Shown here: positions 49,780-63,004 of the stretch, piece after piece
How the letters are laid out: each line of letters starts with the position of its first letter
How positions within the stretch are numbered: the stretch's first letter is position 1
Source: Harmothoe impar
Lineage: Eukaryota; Annelida; Polychaeta; Phyllodocida; Polynoidae
Reading direction: 5' to 3'
Assembly: GCA_947462335.1 (NCBI GenBank)
Contig: OX381721.1
Location: 12,289,910 to 12,353,909, forward strand
Length of the DNA: 64,000 nt
Notes under the pieces: generated by a model
Databases searched by the model: none
What the model was told of the DNA's origin: nothing
What the model saw: the letters and a program-made list of their open reading frames with translations, nothing else
Program-made: the position numbers and the translations under genes

Positions 49780-51639
49780 TTTGCAATGTGTTGCAAAACA
49801 GTAGACCGTATTAATGGGAGTTGCTTTGGGTCTGACATATCATTGTGAGTGTTTTTTAAAGTATCAGTAGGAGGCCTCATATTCATGCGCCAGTGGCACT
49901 GTGCTAAGATTGTGTGAAAGCTACCTGATATAACTCCCTCAAATATAGCTGATACGAGCCAATTTCCAGGTAGTAGACTGATACATTACTGCTGCTGTAA
50001 TCGCATGTGATCCCTTCTTCAACCAAAAAATAAAAAGGATCATCGTTGACAGTTATTGCGGATAGGGAAGTGGATGCCCTCATGTTAACAATAGTCCCTA
50101 CAGTTATATATTATGATGTAATCGCTTGAGGAAAACTCATGTTCCTTTTTGGGTCTGCAACATATTGAATTCCAGCCATTCCCCATCCCAAGTAACCTGC
50201 CCCTGCATCACATGAATATCCCAATGTAGAAACTCAACACAGATTATACTAGCTGGCGGGCTTCCTGGTATTGAATGCTTCTTGGGAGTCTAGGAGATGT
50301 AGAGTATGTGTGTGAAACGTATATCAATGTGAATAGCTCTAACCATGCAAAAGCTTTTTATATGGCCCTCGTTAAGGGGAAAGGAGTGTGCAATGGCGGG
50401 AGTTGCTCAGCCTTATCTATTGCTTCTACATGGCTGATTTAACCGCCTTGAGGTAACATGTATCATACGTAGTATCGTCCTTGGCTCATTTACATCTATA
50501 AGGTCTACAAGGTTGGCCTATGTAGGCTTTCTATGTCAATTTATGCCACACATCTCGTTACAGGCAGTAGGTCCATGCCTCACAGACTCAGACTGAGCTG
50601 CTCCTGTATTGCTCCCACCCCCTCAGGTCATGCTCAGACACTGAGGTTACAGCAGCAGCTCTTCATACATTGACCCTCACCTGTTTCTGTATGCCGCATA
50701 ACCACAGCCTTGACATTGTTTGTATATTGTGTATATTTGTGCTGTTTCCTGTGCTTGCCCTGCATCCAGCCAATAGACATCTTCTTCTCCACTCAAGTCT
50801 CTGGTTTGACACATTGTTTCTCCCCCTCACTCCCATGATTTCCCTTTTAGGATGATTTCCACAGCCACCCTTCCTATAACAGTCCCTCTCTATGCTAACA
50901 TGACATACTTGACTTGTTGGTGTTGGGGCATCTAATGCAGCTTCAGTGATATAGTATAGTCTTGCCCTAATGTGTGGTTCATGTGGGTGAAATGAGTAGG
51001 GCTTTATGCAGCTTAGTGCTGTAAACCACGAGGCTGTTATCATTGGTGTAAGTCCATCACCGGGGTTAGTGTGTGCAGGAATGGACAGATTGTAATTATC
51101 TGAGTGTCCGTATATGCAAAGGGAAGGTAAAAGGTCGTAAAAAAGAAAGTGTGTATTCTTGGTAATATGATTCCTCTATGCACACTACTTGTTGCTGTAA
51201 AATCTACTAGGAATGTCAAATTACATATTTATTTTTTGAGAACTGGCTCCTTGAATATGTGTGGACACTGTCCAATCTCAAATTCCAATAAGCTCTATCA
51301 GTCTTTGCTTTAGGATTATATTTAGCATAACTATGTTAACTACCAAATACCGGTAGAATAAGGCAGCTGCTTTAGGATACAACGATTGCATGTGGGTGGT
51401 TAAGAGTGGAGAAAGAACGCTTTGTAATTTCAGAGAGGAGCTGCAACTATGCGAACGTTACATTTGCAGCACTGTAAGCTTCAATTTGATATAAAATATG
51501 TCCATATTTATCTATTATTATCATGTGTGTTTTATATCAAGACTTGCAAAATAAATAAGTAAATAAATCTCCAAAACACAATGTTGGTGATGCGAAACAA
51601 GGATATCATTTGGAGTGGCCTAAAATAGTATGACTGAGA
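49780..51639. other. Non-coding, no gene seen
   Basis: About 50341-50390 resembles 3941-3996. The overlapping frames at 50663-51043 and 50670-50855 have no recognisable domain. Confidence 0.5.
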
Positions 51640-51800
51640 TTGAAAGACTGCTTCGATAGACAGTTGTTCAATGTGTCTGGCAAGGATGTCATAATTGGAC
51701 TGTCTGTGTTTCCTGAGATCCTAATGAGGTCTACTTTGGCTGTCGGTTTCTTAAAGTTAAGTCTACAGTAACACTCATCAATTATTAATGGTTCTGCTCA
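51640..51800. other. Duplicated non-coding block (right copy of 7836-7995)
   Basis: ATGTCATAATTGGACTG and GTCTACTTTGGCTGTC match the left copy in order; the rest is diverged. No open frame. Confidence 0.65.
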
Positions 51801-53095
51801 CCGCGCAAGCCACAAAATTGATGTATTTTGATGGACATGTAATTTATTATTCTAATAGCATCCAATGTACTCTTTAGCATCTAATGTATCCTTTAAATAG
51901 TTATATATGAGTAGTAATATTGACATAGTTCTTATCAGGAGAAGTCAGTTTTGACCGATTGAATTAAATGGAATGACATGGAATACAATATTTCCCATGC
52001 TAATGTTTCACTCCTTCTCTCTCCGCACCCCTATACTGGCTCCTCCTTTTTTGTTCACTTGAATACAAAACGGAAATTCACACATTGTGGGAACCTCGAT
52101 TACTTTATTGACTAATTTCAGATTCTGTGAGCATAACTCATGTGGAGGTTCTGAACCCCCACCCAGAAATTGAGATCTTTAAGATTCTACAAGAGTTTCT
52201 AATAAGATAACCTGATAAAATGTCATCGTGTATTGAAGGTGAATACTATGTCTTGTGCTGTTTCTATTTGATCTGAGGAACAAGGAAAACATTAGCCGAC
52301 GGTAACATTTGAGGACTAAAACTTCATATTTTTAAAATTTTATTTTCTGAATCCTGTAGGGCTACCTTGCCTGATGCATGGACATGATTACAAAGAAAGC
52401 AAGAGGACTAAGGTATGAGTGGTTACAGAAAGCTTTTTAAATACCGACAAATAGCTCAAAACCTATTGCAATTTTAATAAGATAGGTAAAAACTAGGTTT
52501 TTGGTTTGTCTCCATAATCTCCTTGTTAAGGCAGGAGGGTTCTTCTGCACACCTAAGAAAAGTATGCCAAAGACTCTCAAACATTATTTCAGCTAATTAA
52601 ATGCAAAATGAACTACTTGCATTGATTAAGACGTGCTGAAAATTTCGAGTTCTGAGTTGGGTGGGAGACACTGAAGCTATTTATAGGCCTCTCGCTATTA
52701 CAGATTAAGACACCTCTGGATCATGCAATAATCCAAATGTGAATGGTTCAGGGAATTTCTGTTTTAAAATGTTTTGTTCACTTTCTTGATCGGACATGGC
52801 CCAGTACAGCTCTACATCCCCTCTGACTGTATAAACAGCCATTTTTAGACAACGATGTTTTATAATGATGAACACCAATAACACGTTTGTTTAGTTAGGT
52901 GTGGTTGGCCCTAAAAGAAACATATTCACTGTAGGTGTCAGATCCATTGAAAATATGAAAACATATTGGCAGCCAGCTTGCTAAAGGTGCACTGGCATTA
53001 TTTAAATGCAAATCGCTACAGGACTAGAACAGAACTAAGAGAATGACCTGTAGGTTCTTGTTGAGAATACCGTATCTTATAACGAGGCAAACATT
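51801..53095. other. Non-coding, no gene seen
   Basis: AT-rich unique sequence. Confidence 0.5.
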
Positions 53096-53099
53096 ATTT

Positions 53100-53946
53100 C
53101 GTCGCCTCAGTATACAAGGTTGTAAGTGAAAAAATACAATTTTTTTTTTATTCTTTGATATTTTTCTTTATCCAATGAATTTTCGACAATTTTTGGAATT
53201 TTTCAAAAATGACCTCTTTTGGGGAGGTAATAGCTCAGTATACAGAGGTCCTAACTGAGAAAATGATGTTTTTCTCAGTATACAAAGGTCGTAAGTGATG
53301 TGAAAATTGTAACCCCAATGTATTTTATTATTCAAACAGCATTTTTGTGGGCTTTTGCTAACTATTTTATATAATTCTTATTATACAGGTACATTTTGGA
53401 TATTTTACAAAAATATGCTAACTTTGAAGTATAAAGTCAGTGAATATAAGGGGAAAATGACAGAAATCGCTCATTTTAGCAGAAATCTCACTGTTGCTAA
53501 GCAACAGCAAGATGTGTATAATTTTTTTAAGTAACACAAGCAACAAACAATATAAAAGATTCATTTGGTGACCATTAGGCTTAAATTAATCAACTATTTA
53601 GGCATTTCCTTACAGTTTTGAACTGAGGAAATCAATTACAAGCTTTGTTTACTGAATAAAAATACAAAAATATACATTCAATTCAGTATACAAAGGTCGT
53701 AAGTGACCTAATTTTCCCCATTTTTCACTAATTATTGCCATATTTACCATTGGACTAAGTAGAATAATTTAGTATAATTCATATAATTAGTTTTTACTTA
53801 TTATTGTTTACATGTAGGACGATTTCTGGGACAATATCTCACGTATTTTAGGAATTACAGCCTGAAGATTACATTGATTTTTCTTATTTTGCTCATATCT
53901 CAAAACATGAATTTTCCCCTTACGACCTTCGTATACTGAGGCGACG
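53100..53946. mobile_element. MITE-like element with repeated end motif (847 bp)
   Basis: Inverted ends CGTCGCCTCAGTATAC / GTATACTGAGGCGACG are followed inward by AAGG-CGTAAG on both sides; the element is flanked by ATTT (53096-53099 and 53947-53950), a possible 4-bp duplication. The end motif CAGTATACA-AGGTC-TAA recurs internally near 53232, 53278 and 53684 in direct orientation. It has no coding capacity, so it must rely on a transposase elsewhere. Confidence 0.8.
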
Positions 53947-54184
53947 ATTTGTGAATTTAGATAAACAGTGTAATCATATCAGGGTTTATTGTGCATAGAC
54001 CTACGGCTATCACTGGATATCAAATTATTCAATTTCCTTAGCATAATGTACCAATGATGTGTACACCATGGCTTGGTGTCAAAGAGGAAATGGGCATTAC
54101 GTGTCTCATACATCGAATCATCATGGTGATCCTTCTGCATCTAGCCTACAGGAGAAGTGAGAAAAGGTTGAGTATATATGCATG

Positions 54185-54445
54185 TAGTGGTTTATAAGAG
54201 GGAGATTTGAAGGTAGTTTCCATGACAACCTGTCCGTTTCCATGACAACATGGCAGTGGTAAGTAGCAATTAGTGGGGCTGTGACTCCAGATGGCAGGTT
54301 CCCACATGAGTCACCAGGGGGCACCACATGTAGCGAGTACACAATATTTGACATGCAACTTTTCTCGCTCCTCACCTCTCTGTAATTAAGGCTAGGAGCT
54401 GTTCAGTGTAACCTGGTGCAATATTCCTGTGCATGAGATGAGAAC
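54185..54445. other. Duplicated non-coding block 1 (right copy)
   Basis: Counterpart of 9318-9560. It contains TCACCAGGGGGCACCACATG at 54311-54330, closely resembling the vertebrate CTCF core, and a CAATTAGTG homeodomain-like site. No open frame spans the block in both copies. Confidence 0.75.
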
Positions 54446-56525
54446 TCTGCCAGGATTTTTTAAAGGTTTTTATTGGGTCTAATAATACATTCGAAATACG
54501 TAGTAAATATGGCACCCCTAATGAGTTCATTATGTACAATTATTTCAATAAGTATACAGTATGCCGGGCATTTGGAGTTCTAGTCTTATATTGTATCTAT
54601 GGTTGTAACCTGATAACTTACATAGCAGACATGAGTTTCAAAAATAACAATGAGATGAGATGAGTGATGAGATAATGTAATAACATTTAGAGATAGTGTG
54701 TGGTGTCACAGGATATCTATGATTCTTCACTTCCGAAAGCTCTCACCTGTTTGCTGCACTCACTAGATGACAAAACTACCCAAGGAGAATCGGAGAAGGA
54801 CCATACTGCAAATTTGGTACACTATAGATCCCATGGCTATGTAGCCCTCAATCAAAGCTGGACACAAAAGCTAGAAACTAGCACCAGCATATCAGACAGA
54901 TCATTTCCCCCAAATTTACCAATAAAGATGGTGGTCATAATAAAATATCATATGTTTAAGATTGGTCCTTATGCAGATTTCCCCGAGATGATTTGAACCT
55001 GCTTGAGGCCAGTTCAGAGAGTACATACACAAGCCTGTACTGTGTCTGTATATAAAATGTTCTTGTAATGAGAAGGAAGCATTATTTTCTAATTAATTGG
55101 CTGATGAGAGACCAAATATCATGAGAAGATCCAATTAGAGAGAACAAAGTAGGGCATGAGCGATTTATGAAAGAAAGACCAATTAGCCATCGGAGTGAAG
55201 GCAGAAAGTATGTGGAATTCATTAGCCCAGATTAGACACTTGGTAATTAGCTTATTCTGTTTTACCAGATCAACCCTGGATGTAAGAAGTGACATATTAC
55301 AGCTCAGCATTCGCTCAAAGGGGCTCTGAGGAGTTTGTCATCTTTCTTATTTATATATCATTTAAATTGGAGCACAAAATTTCTAATCGATTTCATAGTT
55401 TTACAATTTTATAATTTTGTAATCTCATCATCCAATTAAAAGAACATACGTTGAATGAGCTGTGTGCCACTGAAGGGGATCTTTTCTGTGTGACTTTTGG
55501 TATGTGCTGTTCATTTTATCTTTTAACCCTTAAATATTAAAAGCCCGGTGGCGTGGAATTTTACACATGAACTTAGGTCCTATGTGATTCTATGAGATTC
55601 ATATTGAGTGTGTACTACTGGAATACAAGCCCGCATCTTTTATTCTGCTAGAAATCTATAAATTTAGAAATATCCAGGAAAATAATAATGTATATCACCA
55701 TTTCCAAGCTTGTCTACTGTCAGAGGTTGATTATTGTCCCCAAGATAACTTTATAGCTTATTATCTTTGTTATTATTATAGATATCATAATACAATATGG
55801 GAAATGAACAAACTATGTAACTGATGTTAATATGTTGTATATCATGTTGGGGATGTCATAGAAGCTTTCCATTGTTGCCATGGCAACAGAAAAGAGAGTT
55901 ACTCCGTGGGCTAATGTACAGCAAATCTGATGCAAAGTTTGATGAATTTCACAAATGGAACGTTTCTGGTTGCTAATGTTACCGAAATGGTTTCATACAG
56001 GAGGCCTAGCACGAGAAAGAGTTGCCCAGTAACTTATGGCACTCAAACCATGTTGCAAATAATATATCTTATGTTAATCTGGGAATGTTAATCTACATTA
56101 TCTTAGAATTGTTACCATCTGAGCTGATCATTTCTTATCTTGTGTGTTAATGGTCTACCCTCATACAGAGACTAAATAGTGATGTTTATCAGTATTCTAA
56201 AGAAACATTGACCACACCTCTCAGGTATGATATTCCTTTTATAACCAGAAGGTATACTAATTTAGTAAAAAATTGAACATGATTATTATCGGAATAATGT
56301 TTACAGTTATTATGTTTCTGAAGTATTCAGGACCAATATCAGTATCACTAACACACGTATGTCCATTTAACAGAATGGTATGCAATAGAATAGTATAAGA
56401 TAAAAGGCATCTCGCTGGAATGATTAAAAACCCTATAGTACATACACACAGCGATGAGAGGAAGCAGATATGTTGGAAGTAGATTCTTACATCTTCCTGT
56501 TACCATGGCAACTAAGTAAAGTAAT
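54446..56525. other. Non-coding with short paralogous stretches
   Basis: Short matches to 9590-9625 (near 54705) and 10225-10255 (near 55278). The ORF at 54700-54996 has no recognisable domain. Nothing else seen. Confidence 0.5.
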
Positions 56526-56590
56526 TAACAATTAGACTGCAATCTAATCACATTCTGTGTCAAGTGGAGGATGGTGACGTTCTAGGAGAG
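56526..56590. other. Duplicated non-coding block (right copy of 10621-10690)
   Basis: AATTAGACTGCAATCTAATC followed by ACATTCTGTG matches the left copy. It contains TAATC and a TAAT-type core. Confidence 0.65.
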
Positions 56591-59065
56591 GAGGAGGTCT
56601 TTAAAGAAAGGGAGAAAGACCATTGAATAGAGCAATATTTAGACCAAATGAAAGCAATACAAAGTTCAAGCATTAGTTTGCTTAAATTAAACCATTTTAG
56701 AATCACTAGATGGGGGAAAACATTGTATTTGGTGATTGTGGCAACACTTAAGTTTTTGTGACCTGATCAAACCTCCAAATTATATTCTCAGAATCTGAGC
56801 TTTCCTTCATCGTACGTACGGCATATCCATATTATAGTCAACTCCGTTAAGAATGTTGATGACATCTAAAATACTAAGGTGATGGGCGTAATATTATAAG
56901 TACAAATGTAGCACTGGCTTGCTTCTGAGGTTGCATAACTATACCTTAGTACCGAAAAAAAATTCCCTAATCATGATTTTAATATTATAATGGTATAATC
57001 CTGACTGAGTATAGGTCTGGGGGTAGACTTTTAAGACAGGAGCATCCTATTCAGACCACCGTCTTACACTAGTCAGACTCTATACAGAGACCTATTGAAG
57101 TAAGCAGCCAGTCTCGGGTCAGTGTCCATTCAGAGCACCATTCAGATTGCTGAAGCCTCTCCAGTAGCTGTCAGTATGTTGTGCCTGCCTTTGGCTTCCC
57201 CTCCACAGTTCTCAATGAGCCCAAGAGGGCCCTGGGGCTGACTCTGACCCCTTTCTGCCAAGATACATTAATGTCAATTTAAACTTGAACAGACTCCACT
57301 CCGATTTTAAATGTGTATTTTTCGTATGATATGTTTCATTATTCAACCTAAAACTATGTTAGAACAACAGTAAATAAAGTACAGCAGTTTTATTAGACCC
57401 CTTGCTTCCTTTCATTTGTCCCTCTTTTGAAGAATTTTATCCATATTCTTGCGCACGCAGAGATGGAACATCTTATTTGAACATGAACTCCATGTTATCT
57501 TCAAAGCAGTTTAGTATTATATATAATGAATCATGTTGAACCTTTTGTAAAGTCACCTGTATAGCTTTGCAATAGTGAATTCAGTGTGCCGTTCATGTAT
57601 TCCTTACCTATAGTGTGATGTTGGATAAATCCCTACTATATGATGAAATATAATCTGATATGGTTATTTCTGAGTATAAATACACATGTCTAGAGATGAT
57701 ACAGAAGTGATATAAACTTGATATACTGATCTCTAAGCCAATGTCCTTTGAAGTGTAGAGATACCCTTTGAATCATGTTATGGAGACTTATTAATGTTGA
57801 CAACTGGATTATTTAATGTTCTATGCCCACCGGGATTGATCTCCCATCTTCTATTCAGAAAGATGTGATATCTGAGAACATTTAATTAAAGCGGTTAAAA
57901 TAATAGGCAGGCTCTATCATCATAAATAAAACCTAATGAATGCTATAATGAATGGCGTATCATGTGAGGTTAGGTTGTCAGATGACCTAAGTGTCACCCT
58001 ATACTGATAAACTCTGTGACATTCCCAAGGTACTACATAATCCTATACTGATAAACTCTGTGACATTCCCAAGGTTTCTTATCTCAAACAATACTGCCTC
58101 CCTCTCTTCCCTACTCAAAGTATTCTGCATCAGCAAGATGATCAATGTACAGCGCCATTTTGACTGGTACCAGTTCTCTTTCCTCTGCTAACTATGTAGC
58201 AGCCAGCTGATTAGCTGGAGCTGGTTCCTGTCATGTCCAAAGTTTGGAGTTTTAGGGGCCATAAGTTATAGACCACTAGTGTGGGTCCTTATGTCATCTG
58301 TTCAGATTGGGGGAGTTGTTAGGACACTGGCTTGCCAACCAATGGGTCATGATTTCAATCCCATATCAAGGCTATTTCATGGACATGGGTTATGATTATA
58401 GGTAGCTTGCGAAAAAAGGGTGGTGACACCGTCTAGTGCACGCTCTGAAAAATCAGCGTCATTGTCGCTAAAACCACCCTCACCTGAAAGTCAGGTGCCT
58501 GTTATCTAAGAATATATGTAGACTGTTTTATTACAAAAACCAAGAACATGCACATTGTAGACCTTTAACCAAATTAGGTAAATGACTAGTGAGTAGTAGG
58601 ACACAGAAATGTGTCTGCTGGAGCCTCTTTTTAACCCTGTGTGGGAACACGCTGGTATGCGACAGAGAATGTGACCCATTGCAGTGATACATCCTGTAGA
58701 GAAAGAAAGCTTAAGGAGGCCCTGCACATGGTTATACATGTAAGTACCTATTCCTCACAGATTAACTTGTAGAGCTGGATTTAGCTGAGGCATGTTTGTC
58801 CGCTCCTATACACTCAAAATCCCTTCTCCAGCTACAAACAACAAAGAGCTGAAGACGTTTAATGAGGTTTGACACTAAAGTCTTTGAGATTGAGAGTTAA
58901 ATCAATTTAATCTTTTACTATCAGACAGCCCCTCACATTCTATGGATTCCTCATAATAGGGGTAGCTTTGCATTTGGCAGAAGGGAGAAGCTCACTATCT
59001 CAACATTTTTCAGCGAGAGATATTCCATAACATAAGCCATCTTTCATTTCCTAATACTCCACATC
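56591..59065. other. Non-coding, no gene seen
   Basis: A 36-base direct duplication lies near 58000-58072 (CTATACTGATAAACTCTGTG repeated 36 bases apart with following ACATTCCCAAGGT). Otherwise unique sequence. Confidence 0.5.
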
Positions 59066-59240
59066 AAAACAGACAGGGCCGAACCACAGTGATGTGGATT
59101 ATTATCAATTAACACAAGCAATTACCAATAATTGCAGAGAACAAGTGGAGTCCAGTGGCAGGCAGACTGAGAGGGATGTGACATGTAATTTAATAAATGC
59201 ATGTTAATCAATACCTCAGGCAGGTGGGCTGCTGATGGTG
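59066..59240. other. Duplicated non-coding block 2 (right copy)
   Basis: Counterpart of 22160-22340, with AATTAACACAAGCAATTACC, CAATAATTGCAGAGA and GTGGAGTCCAGTGGCAGGCA conserved. Several homeodomain-like cores. Confidence 0.78.
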
Positions 59241-59347
59241 GTACTACTGCGGTAGGGTGCAATGTGTTACGGGGTGGTGGGGTATTGTGATGGCAGGTTG
59301 GCTTGAGAGGCAGTGTCTGAAATTATAGGTGCCGGTATAAATAAATG

Positions 59348-59587
59348 CACAGAGAAAAAAGGTAGAATCACGGTGACGCAGAAATGGGAGTCTGGACTCG
59401 ATCACTGAGGTAACTCTCCCCGGGACTCTAAAGGGACTCCCAATCATTAGGGAGTCTTAGAATTGGCGTCATTATAGAGTCATTATAGAGTCCTGCTAAT
59501 GTTAGGGAGTCACTTTAGAGTCCTGCGGAGAGTTACCTCAGTGATCAAGCCGGGAGTCACAGTGATTCTATTTCTTTTCTCTCTGTG
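59348..59587. mobile_element. Foldback MITE (about 240 bp)
   Basis: Left arm CACAGAGAAAAAAGGTAGAA and right arm in reverse complement CACAGAGAGAAAAGAAATAG are inverted and continue through ATCACGGTGAC / ATCACTGTGAC and GATCACTGAGGTAACTCTCC. No ORF. Confidence 0.8.
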
Positions 59588-59982
59588 TGACTCCAAGGCT
59601 ATTATTATATTCAGTGCCCGCTTCCCACCCCGGTTTCGGTGGTCCCTATTCCTACCTTTCGACCTTTCCATCCCACACTCAAGTCAGACCGTTTCTCGAT
59701 TAGCTTCATGTCAAAACTACCCATTCAATCCTGATAGTTAAGACTGGGTTTAAGATCAGGGAATATACTTGGAGAGCATAATGACCACTTATCAAATGTA
59801 AAGGTATGGAGTATGTGTGTCTGTTTTGGAAGTAGGAGTAGGGAGCCAGGGGTCCCAACTGTTCAACATCTGACATCTGGGGTCCAACATGCATACTCAG
59901 CCTCACATTCAGTCTGATGCACGAATGTCACCTGCTGCCCCAGACAGCTGTTATTCTCAGGTGCTCAATCGAGTAGCATCAC

Positions 59983-60221
59983 AAAAAAAAAAGAAACAGC
60001 GTCTAAAGGGGGTCCAGGTTGCCTCCAGAATGACTCCCCTCTTTAGGGGAGCCCAGGTTGTCTCATGGAGCCTATGTGACTCCCTTGCTGACCTAAGGAA
60101 GTCACCTGGGGGAGTCACATAGCTCCATGGCTCACCTAAGGGAGACACAAAGGGCTACCCTAAAGAGGGGAGTCATTCTGGAGGCAACCTGGACTCCCTA
60201 TTGACGCTGTCTCTTTTCTCT
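59983..60221. mobile_element. Foldback MITE (about 240 bp), possibly same family
   Basis: Arms of about 70 bases are inverted copies: left GGTCCAGGTTGCCTCCAGAA and right in reverse complement AGTCCAGGTTGCCTCCAGAA, extending to the ends AGAAACAGCGTC / AGAGACAGCGTC. The ends share an AGAGAAAA-like sequence with the MITE at 59348-59587. Confidence 0.82.
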
Positions 60222-60507
60222 GGGATATTTATTCGACTAAACTGCTTATGATTGTGTAGGAAGTCCATGGAATGAACAAAATCAAGTCTTGTCACTATCA
60301 ATATAGGCTATAGTTTTCGATTTACTTGATCATTTCACATCTCACATACAACTCATTTATTGTAGCCCTTACTTTTACCAGTTCATAATACATCTATCAA
60401 CAGGATACTCCCCTGCCGAGTCATCAATCCTTATTTCTCTCTCAGAAATGATGCCCGCTCCAGATGCAAATCCTATTGAGGCCGATGGAGAGGCCTTCTG
60501 ATGGAAT

Positions 60508-60690
60508 GAGGAGAACTAACTCATATCGTTTACAAACCCCCTGAGGTGAATGTGGTGCATGTGGTTCAGTTCAGTCACTTGGCCTGAAACTCAGTGCTTA
60601 TTCCCCCACAAAATACCCCCCCCCTTCCCTACCCCTATGCCCCTTCTTCTCCTCAGTGCACTGTAAATTGCGGGGACTTCAAAAGACAAT
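60508..60690. other. Duplicated non-coding block 3 (right copy)
   Basis: Counterpart of 22970-23170. Similarity stops where the LINE poly(T) begins near 60708, marking the insertion point. Confidence 0.72.
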
Positions 60691-60705
60691 AGAGAGGGAA
60701 GGGGA

Positions 60706-62120
60706 TTTTTTTTTTTTTTTTTTTTGTTTTAATATCATTTATTTGTCGATAAAGAGGGTTGTACATGTAATCCTTGTGTTGTTCATCGTTCATAGGCATA
60801 TGTATACGTCTGATTGGTCCACATAGTACCATTTGTAAGTCGTAAATGACATTCCTTATATTTAAATGTAACAACTGATCGTACGACATATTATACACAA
60901 GTTAGCGGTGTAATCAAATAATAATCAAATCATATTACCTACAGTAGAAGGAAAACATTTGATAAAATTAACCACCTACAACATGTTTTTAGACAAAAAA
61001 TGAAAGATTGGACGCTCATCCCCACTGAAAAGTGTATGGGTTGATTTTCAGGTCCATCTGACTTCAACAGTGGTATCTATAATACATTAAGGGAAAAGGA
61101 TATCTATGAGAATTTGGATAAGAAGGGAAGATCTTCTAGCTTTATAAATTGTTTATATAAACAAATAATTTATTATATCCGAAACAAAGATATTAATATT
61201 TCCAAAATAATTTAGTAGAGATGGATTAATTTTAAGGTTGTGAAAATAAAATTTAGGAGGAGATACCAGTATTTGTTTAAGTGAGGAGGAACAAGCCCCC
61301 ACCCATGCTACCCCCTTAAATTTTTGAGAGTCCGTAGGCTCTCTTTTTTAAATTCCTCAAAAGTTGGAGCATTTCTTCTCATGGGTGGGAGGTTGTTCCA
61401 ATGGACAGCACCATGGAACTCAACACTTCTCGAGTAGGTAGCACTATTTGAGTGTAGTACCTTGACCATAGGGCCATCAAAGGCTCTTGTTCTCATGAGT
61501 CTAGCATCTTTATAAGAGTCATCACGAGAGCGATGGTACATAAAATTTTCCAAGTGGATACCTCTTCTGTCGGATAAATAATTACATTTAGCATCATTAT
61601 GAACTATATTTGTAGGTGTTAAATGTGGATACTTTAGGCACACTTTCAGGCATCTATTTTGGGCATATTGTAGTGGTTTTAACAGGTTATCAAAAGTGGT
61701 AATGAATAGTACATCTGCATAATCAAAATACGGTACAATTGTAGCTTGGTACATTCTAATTGCTATTTTCCTATTCAAGAAGGGTCTCAAGTTACATAAT
61801 TTATAAGTTTTATAAGCCACAGTTTTTGCAACAAAATTTAGATGAAGTTTAAAGGTTAGTAGGGGGTCAAGGGTGACTCCTAGGTATTTATAGCTAGGAA
61901 CCACTTGTAATACTTTATCGTCTAGGGTGATATTTACGTCTAAAGTTTTCAATTTCTTATTGCTGGCCGAAAAGATCATTATTTTAGTTTTAGTGGCATT
62001 AATTGAGACAAAAGAATAGCTTGATGTCACCAACATACACGTTATACCATGGTGATCACTAATGTGGTTATTGGTATTTATGTGTAATGAATAAGAGTAG
62101 CAAGGTAAGGTATATGGCAT
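60706..62120 (-). mobile_element. 5'-truncated LINE insertion
   Basis: A poly(T) run at about 60707-60725 is the poly(A) tail of a minus-strand retroelement. Upstream (in its sense) come a 3' region of about 580 bases and a reverse-transcriptase C-terminal frame. Comparison with the paralogous block on the left shows that sequence around 60706 and 62130 is nearer together there, consistent with an insertion of about 1.4 kb. The right border is approximate. Confidence 0.8.
61308..62000 (-). pseudogene. LINE reverse transcriptase C-terminal fragment
   Basis: Recognisable from NATKTKIMIFS onward, followed by YKYLGVTLDPLLTFKLHL, MYQATIVPYFDYAD and LLKPLQYAQNRCLKV, the thumb and C-terminal region of Jockey/CR1-like non-LTR reverse transcriptases. 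The frame is open for about 230 residues. The catalytic palm with its F/YxDD motif and the endonuclease are missing because of 5' truncation, so it cannot be active. The open frame extends upstream to 62123, but that part does not resemble reverse transcriptase. Confidence 0.88.
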
Positions 62121-62134
62121 CATATCTCATTTCT

Positions 62135-62540
62135 TAGTACCGTGAAAGTGCAACGGGGCCTTGCAGGGGTCAATAGCTCATACAAGGGCCGTTCCCTTTT
62201 TTGCCCTCAAATTGTGCAAAATCGCAGCTGCTGTTGGTGACCAGGGGATAGGAGTGGACAAGAAAGCTGCAGAATATGATTAAATATTGATCTGGAAATC
62301 AATCCTCACACTGAATTGGTACTAGAGGAGTGACCAGGAGCCCTCCTCAGTGAATCAATGTGGGGAATGAAGGAAGTATCCTGACGTGATTCTTTTGTCT
62401 GTGGGGGTTTATGTTGCATCTGATTGTGGGTAGTTTTGCCACGATGCAATTGTTTCCTTTTCAGCGTGACCGTTGAGTATCATTTTGTGTCCCTCATAGC
62501 ATAACCAAAAATAAGGTGCAAACAATTGACTGGCTGCAAT
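62135..62540. other. Duplicated non-coding block 4 (right copy)
   Basis: Counterpart of 23540-23930, with GCTGCAGAATATGATTAAAT, GATCTGGAAATCAATCC and GAATCAATGTGGGGAATGAA conserved. Confidence 0.8.
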
Positions 62541-63004
62541 AACAAATACATAATTTGAAACGGAGAGTAGGCTTAACCCCCTACATTAATTAGGGAATAC
62601 TTTGAGCAAGTGATTGAAGAATTTGGCATCAATTTGCACTTGCGCTACGGGATGCCACGAGGATGGTCAGAAAATATCATTCTACAAGGAGATAACTACT
62701 TACTCATAGCACCAGCAGTTAGACACCTGATTATTGATTTATTTCATGATGAATATGGCAGTCCCATTGGCTTTACCAGGGGGTCGTATTTCACACCCCT
62801 GTTAAATAACCATCTCCCGTATTTCACGGCCATCAAAATCATCAAAATTGATGGAATAGCCTTTTTAGGTCAATTAAGTGTAATTCTGACGAATATTGTT
62901 AATTATGACATGAAATTAACACAAAGGAGTACTCATATATTTCCCCACTATAACTAGAAGGGAACTATACTCGTGAACCTTTGAACCTATGTATTTTATA
63001 TTCA
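62541..63004. other. Non-coding, one unexplained ORF
   Basis: A 115-codon ATG-started frame at 62610-62957 has no recognisable domain and no counterpart in the left copy. I do not annotate it as a gene. Confidence 0.4.

Noticed and set aside
62610..62957. 115-codon ORF
   Set aside because: No recognisable domain, AT-rich, not present in the paralogous left region; chance is sufficient.
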